Origin: Pseudogemmobacter faecipullorum
GTDB lineage: Bacteria; Pseudomonadota; Alphaproteobacteria; Rhodobacterales; Rhodobacteraceae
Length of the DNA stretch: 64,000 nt
NCBI RefSeq assembly: GCF_020539525.1
Contig: NZ_JACDXX010000002.1
Coordinates: 186,001-250,000, forward strand
Direction: 5' to 3'
The notes under the pieces are model-generated. The model did no database searches. It saw only the letters and a program-made list of their open reading frames with translations, and had not been told where the DNA came from. Every line of letters starts with the position of its first letter. Positions within the stretch are counted from its first letter, which is position 1. A program made the position numbers and the translations under genes. Shown here one piece after another: positions 1 to 8,796 of the stretch.

Positions 1-1319
1 GCCTGGCGCTCGCCTGGTCCCGGCTCGGCGAGGGCGATATGAGTGCGGCGGTGAAGCAGTTCGAGACCGTCGGCAAAATGCGCGGCCTCGAACCCTATGG
101 TGTCTATCATAAGGCGCTGGCCCTGGCGCTTGCCGGTGATTTTGAGGGCTCAGAAAAGATCTTTTCCGGCCTTTCCGGGCTGGATCCGCGCGGTGTGCTG
201 ATCCGGGCCCAGGTGCTGTCGCAGATCGGCCAGCCGGGCGAGGCAAAGGCGGTGCTGGATGCCACCTGGCCGCCGGGCAGCGAGCCTGTGGCCGATGCGA
301 TGCGCGAACAGCTTGCCGCAGGCGAGCCGCTGCCCTTTGATCTGATCACCTCGCCCCGTGAAGGGCTGGCCGAGGTATTCTACTCGCTGGCCACATTGCT
401 GGCGAATGAGGCCGATCCGGCCTATACTTTGCTGAACACCCGCATCGCCGAGGCGCTGAACCCGCGCCATGATCATGCTGTGCTGCTCGGCGCGGCCATG
501 CTTGAGGGGCTGGGGGAATATGATCTGGCCGAGGAGGCCTATGCGAAATTCCCGCCAGACCATCCGGCCTATTACAATGCCCAGCTGGGCCGCGCTGCAG
601 CCCTTTATGCGGCGGGCCGCAAAGAGGCGGCGATTGAGGCTCTGAAAGCGCTGACCCGCAGCCATGGCGATCTGATCGTGGTGCAGGCCGCGCTGGGTGA
701 TACCCTGCGCCGCGAGGAACGCTGGGCCGAGGCGGCTGCCGCCTATGATGCTGCGGCCGCGCTTTTGCCGGAAAAGCCGAACAGCGGCGTCTGGGTGCTC
801 TATTTCAGCCGCGCCATCACTAAGGAACGCCGCGGGCTCTATGAGGAGGCCGATCTTGATTTCCGCCGGGCGATGGAGCTGAACCCGCGTCAGCCCGAAG
901 TGCTGAACTATCTGGGCTATAGTCTGATTGAGCGCGGCACAAATCTTGATGAGGCGCTGGAGCTGATCAATAAGGCGGTCGCGATCGAGCCGGAATCGGG
1001 CTATATCGTCGACAGTCTGGCCTGGGCCTATTTCACCCTCGGCCGCTACAGCGATGCGCTGGAGCCGATGGAACGCGCCTCGGTGCTGGAGCCGGTCGAT
1101 CCGGTGGTCACCGATCACCTCGGCGATGTCTATTGGATGAACGGGCGCAAACGCGAGGCCGAGTTCCAGTGGCACCGCGCTTTGTCCTATGGGCCGGAAG
1201 AGAAAGAGGCTTTGCGGATCCGTAAGAAGCTGGAGATTGGCCTTGATGCTGTCCTGGCAGCAGAGGGCGCGACTCCGGCTCCGGCTTCGGAAAGCAATGC
1301 CGCTCCGGTCAGTGAGTGA
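1..1319 (+). CDS. TPR-repeat protein, 5' end outside the window
   Basis: The reading frame is open from the first bases of the window (codons from position 3), so the gene starts upstream and only its C-terminal part, about 440 residues, is visible. The visible part is a run of helical tetratricopeptide repeats; the clearest are near 850-1230, with the W-A-Y-F / G-R-Y-x-D-A-L-E pattern typical of TPR helices A and B. Such proteins scaffold protein-protein contacts; no catalytic motif is seen. In Rhodobacterales a TPR protein of about 550-590 residues commonly sits directly before ispE, as here, where the ispE start lies inside the 3' end of this gene. The visible part contains no signal peptide, so its location cannot be judged. 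Function beyond scaffold is not inferred. Confidence 0.85.
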   Translation, partial: LALAWSRLGEGDMSAAVKQFETVGKMRGLEPYGVYHKALALALAGDFEGSEKIFSGLSGLDPRGVLIRAQVLSQIGQPGEAKAVLDATWPPGSEPVADAMREQLAAGEPLPFDLITSPREGLAEVFYSLATLLANEADPAYTLLNTRIAEALNPRHDHAVLLGAAMLEGLGEYDLAEEAYAKFPPDHPAYYNAQLGRAAALYAAGRKEAAIEALKALTRSHGDLIVVQAALGDTLRREERWAEAAAAYDAAAALLPEKPNSGVWVLYFSRAITKERRGLYEEADLDFRRAMELNPRQPEVLNYLGYSLIERGTNLDEALELINKAVAIEPESGYIVDSLAWAYFTLGRYSDALEPMERASVLEPVDPVVTDHLGDVYWMNGRKREAEFQWHRALSYGPEEKEALRIRKKLEIGLDAVLAAEGATPAPASESNAAPVSE

Positions 1320-2178
1320 GCCTGTCTTGCAGGATCTGACACTGAGCGAGTTTGCCCCGGCCAAGGTTAATCTCTCACTGCATATCACCGGGCAGCGCCA
1401 GGATGGCTATCATCTGCTCGACAGCCTGGTCTGCTTTGCCGGTATCGGCGACCGGCTGACCGCCCGGCGGGCAGAGGCGTTTTCGCTGGAGATCAGCGGG
1501 CCGTTTGGCCGGGGGCTGACGGCGGGGCCGGATAACCTCATCCTGCGGGCGGCGCGGATCATCGCGCCTGATCTGCCGCTGGCCTTCACGCTGGAAAAAA
1601 ACCTGCCGCTGGCCTCGGGCATTGGCGGCGGCTCGTCAGATGCGGCGGCGGCGGTGCGGCTGGCATGGGCTTTGCGTGGCAGCGGAGAGCAGGCGGGCGA
1701 GGTCGCAGCGCTGGCGGCGCTTGGCGCCGATATTCCGGCCTGCCTTCAGCCCCGCGCCGCGCGGATGCGTGGCATTGGCGAGCAGCTTGAGCCTCTGAGC
1801 CCGCTGCCACCGGGCTGGATCCTGCTGGTCAATCCCAGGGTTGAGGTGGCAACGCCTGGGGTGTTTCGCGCCCTGCGCCGGAAACAGAACCCGGCTTTGC
1901 CCGAGGTTTTGCCGCTCTGGGCGGATATGGCTGAGCTGGCCGGCTGGCTCAGCCGGCAGCGCAATGATCTGGAGGCCCCGGCCCGGCAGCTGGCGCCGGT
2001 GATTGCTGAGGTGATCGCGGCGCTGGAGGATCTGCCCGGCCAGCTGCTGGCCCGCATGTCAGGCTCGGGTGCCAGCTGTTTCGCCCTATTCGCCGAAGCG
2101 GCGGCAGCTGATGCGGCGGCGGCTGCGCTGCAGGCGGCCCGCCCCGGCTGGTGGGTTGCTGCCGCGCCGCTCAGCTGA
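1297..2178 (+). CDS. ispE: 4-diphosphocytidyl-2-C-methyl-D-erythritol kinase
   Basis: IspE phosphorylates the 2-hydroxyl of CDP-methylerythritol in the MEP isoprenoid pathway in the cytoplasm. From the ATG at 1297 the product is 293 residues, against about 283 in E. coli. It shows the GHMP-kinase ATP loop [15 protein letters not shown] (about residues 104-118), the conserved PAKVNL lysine (about 23) and the catalytic aspartate in LGADIP (about 145). A GTG at 1312 overlapping the upstream stop is an alternative start; neither has an ideal ribosome site. The gene overlaps the TPR gene and is probably translated with it. The oppositely oriented polyprenyl synthase beyond the shared terminator uses the isoprenoid products of this pathway. 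Function is secure; the start is not. Confidence 0.95.
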   Translation: MPLRSVSEPVLQDLTLSEFAPAKVNLSLHITGQRQDGYHLLDSLVCFAGIGDRLTARRAEAFSLEISGPFGRGLTAGPDNLILRAARIIAPDLPLAFTLEKNLPLASGIGGGSSDAAAAVRLAWALRGSGEQAGEVAALAALGADIPACLQPRAARMRGIGEQLEPLSPLPPGWILLVNPRVEVATPGVFRALRRKQNPALPEVLPLWADMAELAGWLSRQRNDLEAPARQLAPVIAEVIAALEDLPGQLLARMSGSGASCFALFAEAAAADAAAAALQAARPGWWVAAAPLS

Positions 2179-2188
2179 GCCGCGCATG

Positions 2189-2214
2189 AAAAAAGGGGGC
2201 CTCAGGCCCCCTTT
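2189..2214. terminator. Bidirectional hairpin terminator between ispE and the polyprenyl synthase
   Basis: A perfect 7-bp GC stem (GGGGGCC / GGCCCCC, loop TCA) is flanked by six A on the left and three T on the right. On the minus strand the six A become a U tract after the stem, so it fits best as the terminator of the minus-strand gene ending at 2244. It can also help end ispE. Confidence 0.8.
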
Positions 2215-2243
2215 CACGATCTTTTCCGCCGCAGGATGCGGGC

Positions 2244-3266
2244 TCAGTTCAGCCGCGATACGACATATTCGGCCAGGGCCGAGAGCGTCGCTTTCAGCGG
2301 ATGATCCGGCAGGAGGCTCAGGGCCTCGCGGGCGCGGTCCGACCAGGCCAGGGCATCGCTGCGGGCAGCATCAAGCGCGCCATGTGCCTGCATGATCCGC
2401 AGCGCCTCCTCAAGATCGCCCTCCTGCTGCTGGCCCTTTTCAATCACCCGGATCCAGAAGGCGCGTTCGGCCTCATCAGCCTGCGAGATCGCCTTGATCA
2501 GCGGCAGGGTCAGCTTGCGTTCGCGGAAATCATCGCCGGTATTCTTGCCGATTGCCGCCGAGGTGCCGCCGTAATCGAGCAGGTCATCGGCGATCTGAAA
2601 GGCAATCCCCAGGGCATCGCCATAGGTGTAAAGTGCACGGATCTGCTCCGGGCTGGCCCCGGCGATCAGCGCGCCGGATTCGGTGGCGGCCGAGAACAGA
2701 GCCGCGGTCTTGCCGCGCACCACTTTCAGATAGGTCTCTTCGCTGGTGGTGATGTCCTGGGCTGCCGTCAGCTGCAGCACCTCGCCCTCGGCAATGGTGG
2801 CCGAGGCATTGGCGAGGATGTTCAGCGCCTGGAGATTTCCAGGCTCAACCATCAGCTGGAAAGCGCGGGCGAAGAGATAATCCCCGACCAGCACCGAGGA
2901 TTTGTTATCCCAGAGCAGATTGGCGGTCGGGCGGCCGCGGCGCTGCGCGCTTTCATCAACCACATCATCATGGAGCAGCGTGGCGGTATGGATGAATTCG
3001 ACAGTTGCGGCCAGTTTGATGTGATCCTGGCCCTGGGGCGCGCGGCTCGGGTAGCCGCAGATATGGGCCGCCGCCAGCACCAGCATCGGGCGGATCCGTT
3101 TGCCACCGGCTTCGATCAGATGGGCGGTCACTTCGGGAATGCGCGGCGCATGTTCACTGTTCATACGTTCGCGGATCAGCGCATTCACCGCGGCCATATC
3201 TGCGCTCAGCCAGGCTGACAACTGATCCTGAGGGCTAAGCCGGGCCTGTTCGTTCACGCCGTCCAT
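2244..3266 (-). CDS. ispB: Long-chain polyprenyl diphosphate synthase
   Basis: This trans-prenyltransferase condenses farnesyl diphosphate with isopentenyl diphosphate to make the ubiquinone side chain. The 340-residue product has GGKRIRP (54-60), the first aspartate-rich motif DDVVD (100-104) and the second DDLLD (227-231). A small residue (Ala) five positions before the first motif is what long-chain synthases show, rather than the aromatic residue of short-chain ones. Octaprenyl or decaprenyl product cannot be told apart by eye; related bacteria make Q10. The start at 3266 was chosen because AGGAA lies five bases upstream; an ATG two codons earlier (3272) overlaps that site. The gene runs divergently from a DUF2007 gene with about 70 bases between starts. 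Confidence 0.93.
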   Translation of the reverse strand: MDGVNEQARLSPQDQLSAWLSADMAAVNALIRERMNSEHAPRIPEVTAHLIEAGGKRIRPMLVLAAAHICGYPSRAPQGQDHIKLAATVEFIHTATLLHDDVVDESAQRRGRPTANLLWDNKSSVLVGDYLFARAFQLMVEPGNLQALNILANASATIAEGEVLQLTAAQDITTSEETYLKVVRGKTAALFSAATESGALIAGASPEQIRALYTYGDALGIAFQIADDLLDYGGTSAAIGKNTGDDFRERKLTLPLIKAISQADEAERAFWIRVIEKGQQQEGDLEEALRIMQAHGALDAARSDALAWSDRAREALSLLPDHPLKATLSALAEYVVSRLN

Positions 3267-3334
3267 CTTCATTCCTGTGTGTGTGGCAGCGGTTGGCCCT
3301 TGCTCGTTTGCCTGGTCATCGCTACCCAAAAAAC

Positions 3335-3550
3335 ATGAAAGAGCTCCTGCGCACAACCGACCCCACGGTGATCGCCTTCGCGACGGCCCTTCTTGAGGGC
3401 GAGGGAATAACAGCCTTCGATCTTGACGTCCACATGAGCATACTGGACGGCAGTCTGGGCATCTTGCCGCGCCGCCTTATGGTGGCCGACCGCGATCTGT
3501 TCATGGCCCGGGTCATTTTGCGCGATAATGGCCTGGAGGTCAGCAGGTGA
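3335..3550 (+). CDS. DUF2007-domain small protein
   Basis: A 71-residue protein recognisable as a DUF2007 (putative signal-transducing) domain: a short alpha/beta fold starting MKELLRTTDP, with an ILPRRLMV strand and a C-terminal helix of the ARVIL type. The family is small, cytoplasmic and of unknown biochemical role. The ATG at 3335 was preferred over an in-frame upstream ATG at 3281 because the shorter form matches the family length. It overlaps the next gene by four bases (GTGA), so the two are translationally coupled. The pairing with an N6-adenine methyltransferase in front of the polyprenyl synthase is, from memory, common in Rhodobacterales. The coupling suggests a shared job, but nothing in the sequence says which. 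Confidence 0.85.
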   Translation: MKELLRTTDPTVIAFATALLEGEGITAFDLDVHMSILDGSLGILPRRLMVADRDLFMARVILRDNGLEVSR

Positions 3551-4329
3551 GTGACCGGATGCCTGGGGCGACCTTCCCGGATGAGGCGCTGAGTGACGAT
3601 AAGTTTCTCTGCGGCAAGCTGCGGCTTTTGCAGCCGGTAAAGGGCTACAGGGCCGCGACAGATGCGGTGCTGCTGGCTGCGGCCTGCCCGGCGGTGCCGG
3701 GGCAGACGGTGCTTGATCTGGGCTGCGGCGCGGGGGCGGCGTCTTTCTGCCTTGCCTCACGCGTGCCGGGGCTGATCCAGTCCGGGTTGGAACTGCAGCC
3801 CGAATATGCCGATCTTGCGCGGCGCAATGCCGCGCGGAACGGCATCGCTTTTGAGGTGGCCGAGGGCGATCTGACCCGGATGCCGCCCAGCCTGCGCCGC
3901 GATTTTGACCATGTGATCGCCAATCCGCCCTGGTATCCGCCGGGCGGCACTGCCTCTCCGGTGCGCCAGCGCGCCACCGCGATGCAGGTGCGTCTGCCGG
4001 TCGGGGAATGGGTGGCAGCGGGGGCAAGGCGGCTGGCGCCGGGCGGCTGGCTGACGGTGATTGCCGGGGCGGATTCGGTGCCTGAACTTCTGGCCGCGCT
4101 TTCGCCCAAACTGGGTTCGGCCACCATCCTGCCGCTGGCCGCGCGCGAGGGGCGCGAGGCTCTGCGGGTGATCCTGCGCGCACGCAAGGGCGGGCGGGCG
4201 GCCTTCCGCCTCCTGCCGCCGCTGGTCATCCATGCCGGAGAGGCCCATACCGGGGACCGCGAGCATTACAGCCCGCTTGCCCGTGAAATTCTGCGTGAGG
4301 GCGCGGCGCTGCCGGCAGCTTTCAGCTGA
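3547..4329 (+). CDS. N6-adenine methyltransferase of the TrmN6/YfiC type
   Basis: A 260-residue Rossmann-fold methyltransferase with SAM motif I as LDLGCGAG (about residues 56-63) and the catalytic NPPW tetrad (126-129) that marks N6-adenine or N-methylating enzymes. The length and the early KGYRAATDAVLLA segment resemble tRNA1(Val) adenine-37 N6-methyltransferase, so the likely substrate is tRNA, but other RNA or protein substrates are possible. The start is a GTG (3547) overlapping the stop of the DUF2007 gene. The fold and catalytic type are well supported by motifs; the exact substrate is an inference from family resemblance. Confidence 0.88.
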   Translation: MSDRMPGATFPDEALSDDKFLCGKLRLLQPVKGYRAATDAVLLAAACPAVPGQTVLDLGCGAGAASFCLASRVPGLIQSGLELQPEYADLARRNAARNGIAFEVAEGDLTRMPPSLRRDFDHVIANPPWYPPGGTASPVRQRATAMQVRLPVGEWVAAGARRLAPGGWLTVIAGADSVPELLAALSPKLGSATILPLAAREGREALRVILRARKGGRAAFRLLPPLVIHAGEAHTGDREHYSPLAREILREGAALPAAFS

Positions 4330-4449
4330 AGCGGCCTGGGCTGAGAGCGTTTCCGCTGCCGCGCCCCGCAGCGGCGGAAGATCAAAGGTGACACGACTCG
4401 AAATCCGTGCTGCAATCGTCATACGGCTGTAACAGAACGGAGGAAGATT

Positions 4450-4617
4450 ATGTCAATTGCCTCGCATGTGGCAGAGCTTCGCAGGAAGCACGAAGCCCTT
4501 TCTGACATGGTTGAAAAAGAGCAGCGCAGTCCGGGCACCGATGACCTGAAGATTGCCGAGCTCAAGCGCCAGAAAATGAAAATCAAAGAGGAAATAAACC
4601 GCCTCGGCCCCCATTAA
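4450..4617 (+). CDS. YdcH-type small protein (DUF465)
   Basis: A 55-residue protein with a strong ribosome site (GGAGGA, about 5 bases before the ATG). The sequence is a helical hairpin: an N-terminal LRRKHEALSDMVEKEQ helix and a C-terminal IAELKRQKMKIKEEINRL helix, which matches the DUF465/YdcH family. The family is widespread in alphaproteobacteria and lacks a defined function. It is followed directly by a GC-rich hairpin with a T-run, so it looks like a one-gene transcript. A second DUF465 gene lies at 62465-62683. It is too short to be picked up by a 60-residue cutoff. Confidence 0.85.
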   Translation: MSIASHVAELRRKHEALSDMVEKEQRSPGTDDLKIAELKRQKMKIKEEINRLGPH

Positions 4618-4629
4618 GGCAGCCGGTCT

Positions 4630-4656
4630 GCCCGGGGGTTACCCCCGGGCGCTTTT
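4630..4656 (+). terminator. Terminator of the DUF465 gene, overlapping the DMT gene's last codons
   Basis: A perfect 9-bp stem (GCCCGGGGG / CCCCCGGGC) with loop TTA is followed by a short T run at 4653-4656. The loop is the stop codon (TAA on the minus strand) of the convergent transporter, and the right arm encodes its last residues. Confidence 0.75.
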
Positions 4657-5496
4657 GCGGGCCGCCAGCGCGGCCCCTCCCGTGATCAGCAGTGCTGCCA
4701 GAGCAATGGTCCAGCCCGGTTGTGTGATCCCGGCCACCACCAGCGCAAGGGTGGAGAGCAGCGGCGCAGCATAGGAGGCGACACCCAGCAGCTGGATGTC
4801 GCCTTTTTTCATGCCGATATCCCAGGTGAAAAAGGCTGCGCCGACCGGGCCAAGCCCGAGCAGCAGCACCGAAAGCCAGCCGGAAGGGCCCACCGGCCAG
4901 AGCGTTTCCTCCAGCGCCAGATGCGCCAGGCCCGAGAGCAGCGCGGTCAGCAGGCAGAACACCGTGACACTTTCGGTCGGCACATCGCCCAGACGGCGCG
5001 AGAGTACCGAATAGGCCGACCAGGTCAGGGCGCAGCCAAAGGCGAGAGCCATGCCGGTGGCATTGAAGGCGCCGCTTTCGGTGCGGGCGAAGATGATCAG
5101 CGCCGCCCCGGCAAAGGCGATGGCCGCGCCGGTCAGATGCTGCGGCAGCAGCTTTTCTCCCGGCAGCAGCCCCGAGAACAGCACGATGAACAGGGGCCAG
5201 AGATAGGCGATCAGCCCGGTCTCGGCCGTGGGCGAGACCCGGAAGGCGGTGAAATAGAGCAGGTGATAGCCAAACAGGCCGATGGTGCCGAAAGCATAGA
5301 CCTTCCAGGAGACGGTTTTCAGCAGGCCAAAGCCTTTGCGGGCGGTCCAGACCAGGCCGATCACGCCACCTATGGCGAAGCAGATCGTATTCAGCAGCAG
5401 CGGCGGCACCGGGCTGGATCCGATGGTCAGAAGCGCCAGAAGCGCCCACATCATGACAGCGGTAAAGCCGATGGCCGTAGCCCTGGTTCTGGTCAT
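4639..5496 (-). CDS. DMT-superfamily (EamA) inner-membrane transporter
   Basis: A 285-residue protein with about ten hydrophobic segments arranged as two five-helix EamA repeats, starting MTRTRATAIGFTAVMMWALL. The glycine/alanine-rich helices and the short basic C terminus (ARKSARG) match drug/metabolite exporters of the RhaT/YddG/YedA type. YddG-like exporters move aromatic or other amino acids, but substrate cannot be read from the sequence. The start at 5496 has an AGGGAAG site four bases upstream. Upstream lies the phaB terminator, so the gene has its own promoter. Its stop codon sits in the loop of the neighbouring DUF465 gene's terminator. Confidence 0.88.
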   Translation of the reverse strand: MTRTRATAIGFTAVMMWALLALLTIGSSPVPPLLLNTICFAIGGVIGLVWTARKGFGLLKTVSWKVYAFGTIGLFGYHLLYFTAFRVSPTAETGLIAYLWPLFIVLFSGLLPGEKLLPQHLTGAAIAFAGAALIIFARTESGAFNATGMALAFGCALTWSAYSVLSRRLGDVPTESVTVFCLLTALLSGLAHLALEETLWPVGPSGWLSVLLLGLGPVGAAFFTWDIGMKKGDIQLLGVASYAAPLLSTLALVVAGITQPGWTIALAALLITGGAALAARKSARG

Positions 5497-5576
5497 AGTG
5501 CTTCCCTGCAGGCTGCCATGGCCGGCCCCCGCCCCTGTTGGATGGTGTTTTGCCTCAGCTCTAAACAGGGAAGGGG

Positions 5577-5613
5577 CAAAGGGAAAGGCCCGCCGCAGGA
5601 TGCGACGGGCCTT
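5577..5613 (-). terminator. Terminator of phaB
   Basis: On the minus strand a 13-bp stem with one G-T wobble (AAGGCCCGTCGCA / TGCGGCGGGCCTT, loop TCC) is followed by TCCCTTT. It lies about 30 bases after the phaB stop, before the DMT transporter start. Confidence 0.7.
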
Positions 5614-5641
5614 CTCTGCAAAGGCCAGGCGCCCCTGCGGC

Positions 5642-6367
5642 TCAGACCACGAACTGGCCGCCATTGGCCGAGAGGGTCGAGCCGGTGATGAAGCCCGCAT
5701 CATCCGAGGCGAGGAAGGCAACGCAGCGCGCGATCTCTTCGGGCTCGCCCAGGCGTCCGACCGGGATCAGCGGGATGATGCGCTCATTGAGGACTTTTTC
5801 GTCAATCGCGCGCACCATTTCGGTGCCGATATAGCCCGGGCAGATCGCGTTCACGGTGATACCGGCGCGCGCGCCCTCCTGGGCCAGGGCTTTGGTAAAG
5901 CCCAGATCGCCGGATTTCGCGGCGGAGTAATTGGCCTGGCCAGCCTGGCCCTTCTGGCCATTGATCGAGGAAATATTGATCACCCGGCCGAATTTGCGGT
6001 CCCGCATGCCTGACCACAGCGGATGGGTCATATTGAACAGGCCGGTGAGATTGGTATCGATCACCTCTTTCCACTGACCGGGGGTCATTTTGTGGAACAT
6101 CGCATCGCGGGTGATGCCGGCGTTGTTCACCAGCACATCGACCGGGCCCAGATCGGCCTCGACCCGGGCAATGCCTTCGACGCAGGCATCGTAATCCGCG
6201 ACCGACCATTTATAGGCCGGGATGCCGGTCTCGGCGGTAAAGGCCCGGGCGGCCTCGTCATTGCCGGCATAATTGGCGGCAACTTTATAGCCGGCGGCCT
6301 TCAGGGCGACCGAGATCGCGGCACCGATGCCGCGTGACCCACCGGTGACGAGTGCAACTCTGGACAT
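5642..6367 (-). CDS. phaB: Acetoacetyl-CoA reductase
   Basis: PhaB reduces acetoacetyl-CoA to (R)-3-hydroxybutyryl-CoA with NADPH, the second step of polyhydroxybutyrate synthesis. The 241-residue product is a classical short-chain dehydrogenase: TGGSRGIG cofactor loop (8-15), NNAG (81-84), the catalytic serine in NISSINGQ (133/134), Tyr147 and Lys151. FabG is the closest alternative, but the ADYDACVEGIARVE and NISSINGQKGQAGQ segments are PhaB-like and the neighbour is phaA. phaA lies upstream on the same strand, separated by 272 bases that contain a terminator, so phaB is probably transcribed from its own promoter in the AT-rich stretch near 6410-6470. Confidence 0.95.
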   Translation of the reverse strand: MSRVALVTGGSRGIGAAISVALKAAGYKVAANYAGNDEAARAFTAETGIPAYKWSVADYDACVEGIARVEADLGPVDVLVNNAGITRDAMFHKMTPGQWKEVIDTNLTGLFNMTHPLWSGMRDRKFGRVINISSINGQKGQAGQANYSAAKSGDLGFTKALAQEGARAGITVNAICPGYIGTEMVRAIDEKVLNERIIPLIPVGRLGEPEEIARCVAFLASDDAGFITGSTLSANGGQFVV

Positions 6368-6556
6368 GATTCCTCCTCAGATCAGTTCACGGATATTGCT
6401 AACCAGACTTTTTCTGCGGCGCAACAAAATTACCGTATATATTTTTCATATGCAGTAAAATTGCGTGACCGATTTCTGGTCGGCGGATGGAACGGAATGC
6501 CGCCCCCGGCTGGAGCCCGGGGCGGATGGTGCCTGGTGCAGGGCTGATCGCGATGC

Positions 6557-6584
6557 AAAAAGGGATGCCGCAAAGCGGCACCCC
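6557..6584 (-). terminator. Terminator of phaA
   Basis: Read on the minus strand, a 10-bp stem with one G-T pair (GGGGTGCCGC / GCGGCATCCC, loop TTT) is followed by five T. A second perfect hairpin (GGTGAGGC-GCT-GCCTCACC, 6590-6608) lies between it and the phaA stop, so the phaA transcript ends in two tandem hairpins. This separates phaA from phaB transcription. Confidence 0.8.
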
Positions 6585-6639
6585 TGCAAGGTGAGGCGCT
6601 GCCTCACCACTGTCAATCCTCGCCCGGGCGAAGCGGGGC

Positions 6640-7815
6640 TTATGCGCCCTCAAGGCACATAGCGACGCCCATTCCGCCGCCGATGCACAAGGTGGCGAGG
6701 CCTTTTTTCGCACCCGAGCGGCCCATTTCAAAGATCAGGGTGTTGAGGATCCGCGCCCCCGAAGCCCCGATCGGATGGCCGATGGCGATGGCGCCGCCGT
6801 TCACATTGACCCGGGCCGGATCCCAGCCCATGTCTTTATTGACGGCGCAGGCCTGGGCGGCGAAGGCCTCATTGGCCTCGACGAGATCGAGATCCGCCGC
6901 CTTCCAGCCTGCCTTATCCAGCGCCTTGCGCGAGGCATAAACCGGCCCGACGCCCATGATCGCAGGGTCAAGCCCGGCGGTGGCATAAGAGGCGATCCGT
7001 GCCAGGATTTTCAGCCCGCGTTTATTGGCATCTGCCTCGCTCATCAGCAGCACGCCCGCGGCGCCATCATTCAGCCCGCTGGCATTGGCCGCAGTGACCG
7101 AGCCCTCTTTGGTGAAGGCGGGTTTCAGCTTCTGCATCGCCTCGATGGTGGCGCCGTGGCGGATATATTCATCGCTGTCGACGATAATATCGCCTTTGCG
7201 GGTCTTTACCGTGAAGGGGGTGATTTCATCTTTGAACTTACCCGCCTTCTGTGCCGCTTCGGCCTTGTTCTGCGATGCGACGGCGAAAGCATCCTGCTCC
7301 TCGCGCGAGATCTGCCATTGCGCGGCGACATTCTCGGCAGTCTGGCCCATATGATAGCCGTTGAACGCGTCCCAGAGCCCGTCTTTGATCATCGAATCGA
7401 TCATCTTCATATCGCCCATCTTCGTCCCGGCGCGCAGATGCGCGACATGGGGCGAGAGCGACATCGATTCCTGGCCCCCGGCGACGACGATCCGGGCATC
7501 GCCCAGCTGTACATTCTGTGCCGCCAGAGCCACGGTGCGCAGCCCCGAGCCGCAGACCTGGTTGATGCTCCAGGCCGAGGCCTCTTTCGCAAGACCGGCG
7601 AGAATATGGGCCTGGCGCGCCGGGTTCTGGCCCTGACCGGCGGTCAGCACCTGGCCCAGAATGGTTTCCTCAACCTCGGCTTTTTCGATTCCGGCGCGGC
7701 TTACCAGTGCTTCGATCACCGCAGCGCCCAGCTCATGTGCGGGGGTATTGGCGAAAGAGCCGTTGAACGAGCCCACGGCCGTCCGCGCAGCCGCTACGAT
7801 CACAACATTGGTCAT
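6640..7815 (-). CDS. phaA: Acetyl-CoA acetyltransferase (beta-ketothiolase)
   Basis: PhaA joins two acetyl-CoA to acetoacetyl-CoA, the entry step to polyhydroxybutyrate. The 391-residue product has the nucleophilic cysteine in NQVCGSG (Cys88), the histidine in GHPIGASG (His347) and the second cysteine in LCIGGGMG (Cys377), the full thiolase triad. The start at 7815 has an AAGGAGAGG site at good spacing. The order phaA-phaB is the usual one, though here the two are separated by terminators. Upstream, an AT-rich stretch (about 7895-7940) carries TGCGTAAT repeats and CTGCAG, a possible operator region shared with the divergent tag gene. The same fold serves fatty-acid degradation, but the neighbour argues for biosynthesis. 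Confidence 0.96.
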   Translation of the reverse strand: MTNVVIVAAARTAVGSFNGSFANTPAHELGAAVIEALVSRAGIEKAEVEETILGQVLTAGQGQNPARQAHILAGLAKEASAWSINQVCGSGLRTVALAAQNVQLGDARIVVAGGQESMSLSPHVAHLRAGTKMGDMKMIDSMIKDGLWDAFNGYHMGQTAENVAAQWQISREEQDAFAVASQNKAEAAQKAGKFKDEITPFTVKTRKGDIIVDSDEYIRHGATIEAMQKLKPAFTKEGSVTAANASGLNDGAAGVLLMSEADANKRGLKILARIASYATAGLDPAIMGVGPVYASRKALDKAGWKAADLDLVEANEAFAAQACAVNKDMGWDPARVNVNGGAIAIGHPIGASGARILNTLIFEMGRSGAKKGLATLCIGGGMGVAMCLEGA

Positions 7816-8121
7816 GCGAATCCTCTCCTTGCAGATCCGGCCGGTGGGCAATCAGGGGAATGCCGGGGCCATTTTGGCTGAAGAGGGGCATAATCGTGAG
7901 AATTACGCAAGAATATTACGCAGTAATTTTCTGCAGCTGCATCATCTTTGGTCAGAAACCCGTACCGGAGGGGCCGGATCAGCTGTCCCGTCCGGCCCCT
8001 CGCGGCAGCGGATAAGCGTGGTTCCGGCGGCTTCCGGGCCGGGAGAGAGCAGGTGACAAGGAGCGGCGGCTTCGGTAACTGTTCTGTATTTGTTTCACTC
8101 GCATCAGAAGAGGGGGCGCGG
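7816..8121. promoter_or_regulatory. Divergent intergenic region between phaA and tag
   Basis: About 306 bases without a gene. It holds an AT-rich island (about 7895-7935) in an otherwise GC-rich sequence. On the minus strand that island carries two spaced copies of TGCGTAAT, and CTGCAGCTGCA lies just beside it. Near tag, GTTC-N7-GTTT lies at 8081-8095. The promoters of both genes should be here; I cannot place -35/-10 boxes with confidence. Confidence 0.5.
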
Positions 8122-8772
8122 ATGACAGTGCTTGCGGCAACCGCAGAGGATCAGGGGCAGGCCGGACGCTGCCCCTGGTGCGGCAGTGATCCGTTCTATG
8201 TTGACTATCACGATCGCGAATGGGGCAGGCCGATCCGCGACCCGCGCGCGCTGTGGGAAATGCTGGTGCTCGAAAGCTTTCAGGCCGGCCTCTCCTGGAT
8301 CACCATCCTGCGCAAGCGCGAGGGGTTTCGCGCCGCCTTCCAGGGTTTTGACCCCACAGTGATTGCCAGCTGGGGCGAGGCAGAAATCGCCCGCCTGCTG
8401 CTCGATCCGGGCATCATCCGCCATCGTGGCAAGATTGAGAGTACGATCCGGGCCGCCCGGGCCTGGGCCGAGGTCGAGGCGGCTGAGGGCTTCTCGGCCT
8501 GGATCTGGTCTTTCACCGGCGGCCAGCCCCTGCAGAACCGGCCCCTCGCGATCTTGGATGTCCCGGCGCAGACCGAAGTCAGCGTGGCGCTTTCCAAGGC
8601 GCTGAAAAAGCGTGGTTTTAACTACTGTGGCCCGACTGTCGCTTATGCTTTCATGCAGGCCGCAGGGCTGGTGAATGATCACCTCGCCAGCTGTCCGGCC
8701 GGGGATGCCTGTGCCGCAGCGCAGGAAGCGCCGCCTTTGCCCTTGGCGAAGCCCATTCCTGCGCGCATATAG
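8122..8772 (+). CDS. tag: DNA-3-methyladenine glycosylase I
   Basis: Tag removes 3-methyladenine from alkylated DNA in base-excision repair. The 216-residue product has the zinc-snap ligands in the same layout as E. coli Tag: Cys17 (RCPWC), His30 (YHDREWG), His187 and Cys191 (NDHLASC). The ESFQAGLSW segment and the RGFNYCGPTVAYAFMQA segment complete the family signature. The ATG at 8122 follows an AGGGGG site and fits the family N terminus; longer in-frame starts upstream would add about 58 unrelated residues. It is followed 24 bases later by the thioredoxin-TPR gene on the same strand. A GTTC-N7-GTTT element just upstream is a possible LexA-like site. Confidence 0.95.
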   Translation: MTVLAATAEDQGQAGRCPWCGSDPFYVDYHDREWGRPIRDPRALWEMLVLESFQAGLSWITILRKREGFRAAFQGFDPTVIASWGEAEIARLLLDPGIIRHRGKIESTIRAARAWAEVEAAEGFSAWIWSFTGGQPLQNRPLAILDVPAQTEVSVALSKALKKRGFNYCGPTVAYAFMQAAGLVNDHLASCPAGDACAAAQEAPPLPLAKPIPARI

Positions 8773-8796
8773 GGGGAAACCCGCGAAAGTGAGGAC

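Noticed and set aside
4340-4385. Possible terminator after the N6-methyltransferase gene
   Set aside because: Only a 7-bp stem (CCGCTGC/GCAGCGG) with no T run; too weak to call.
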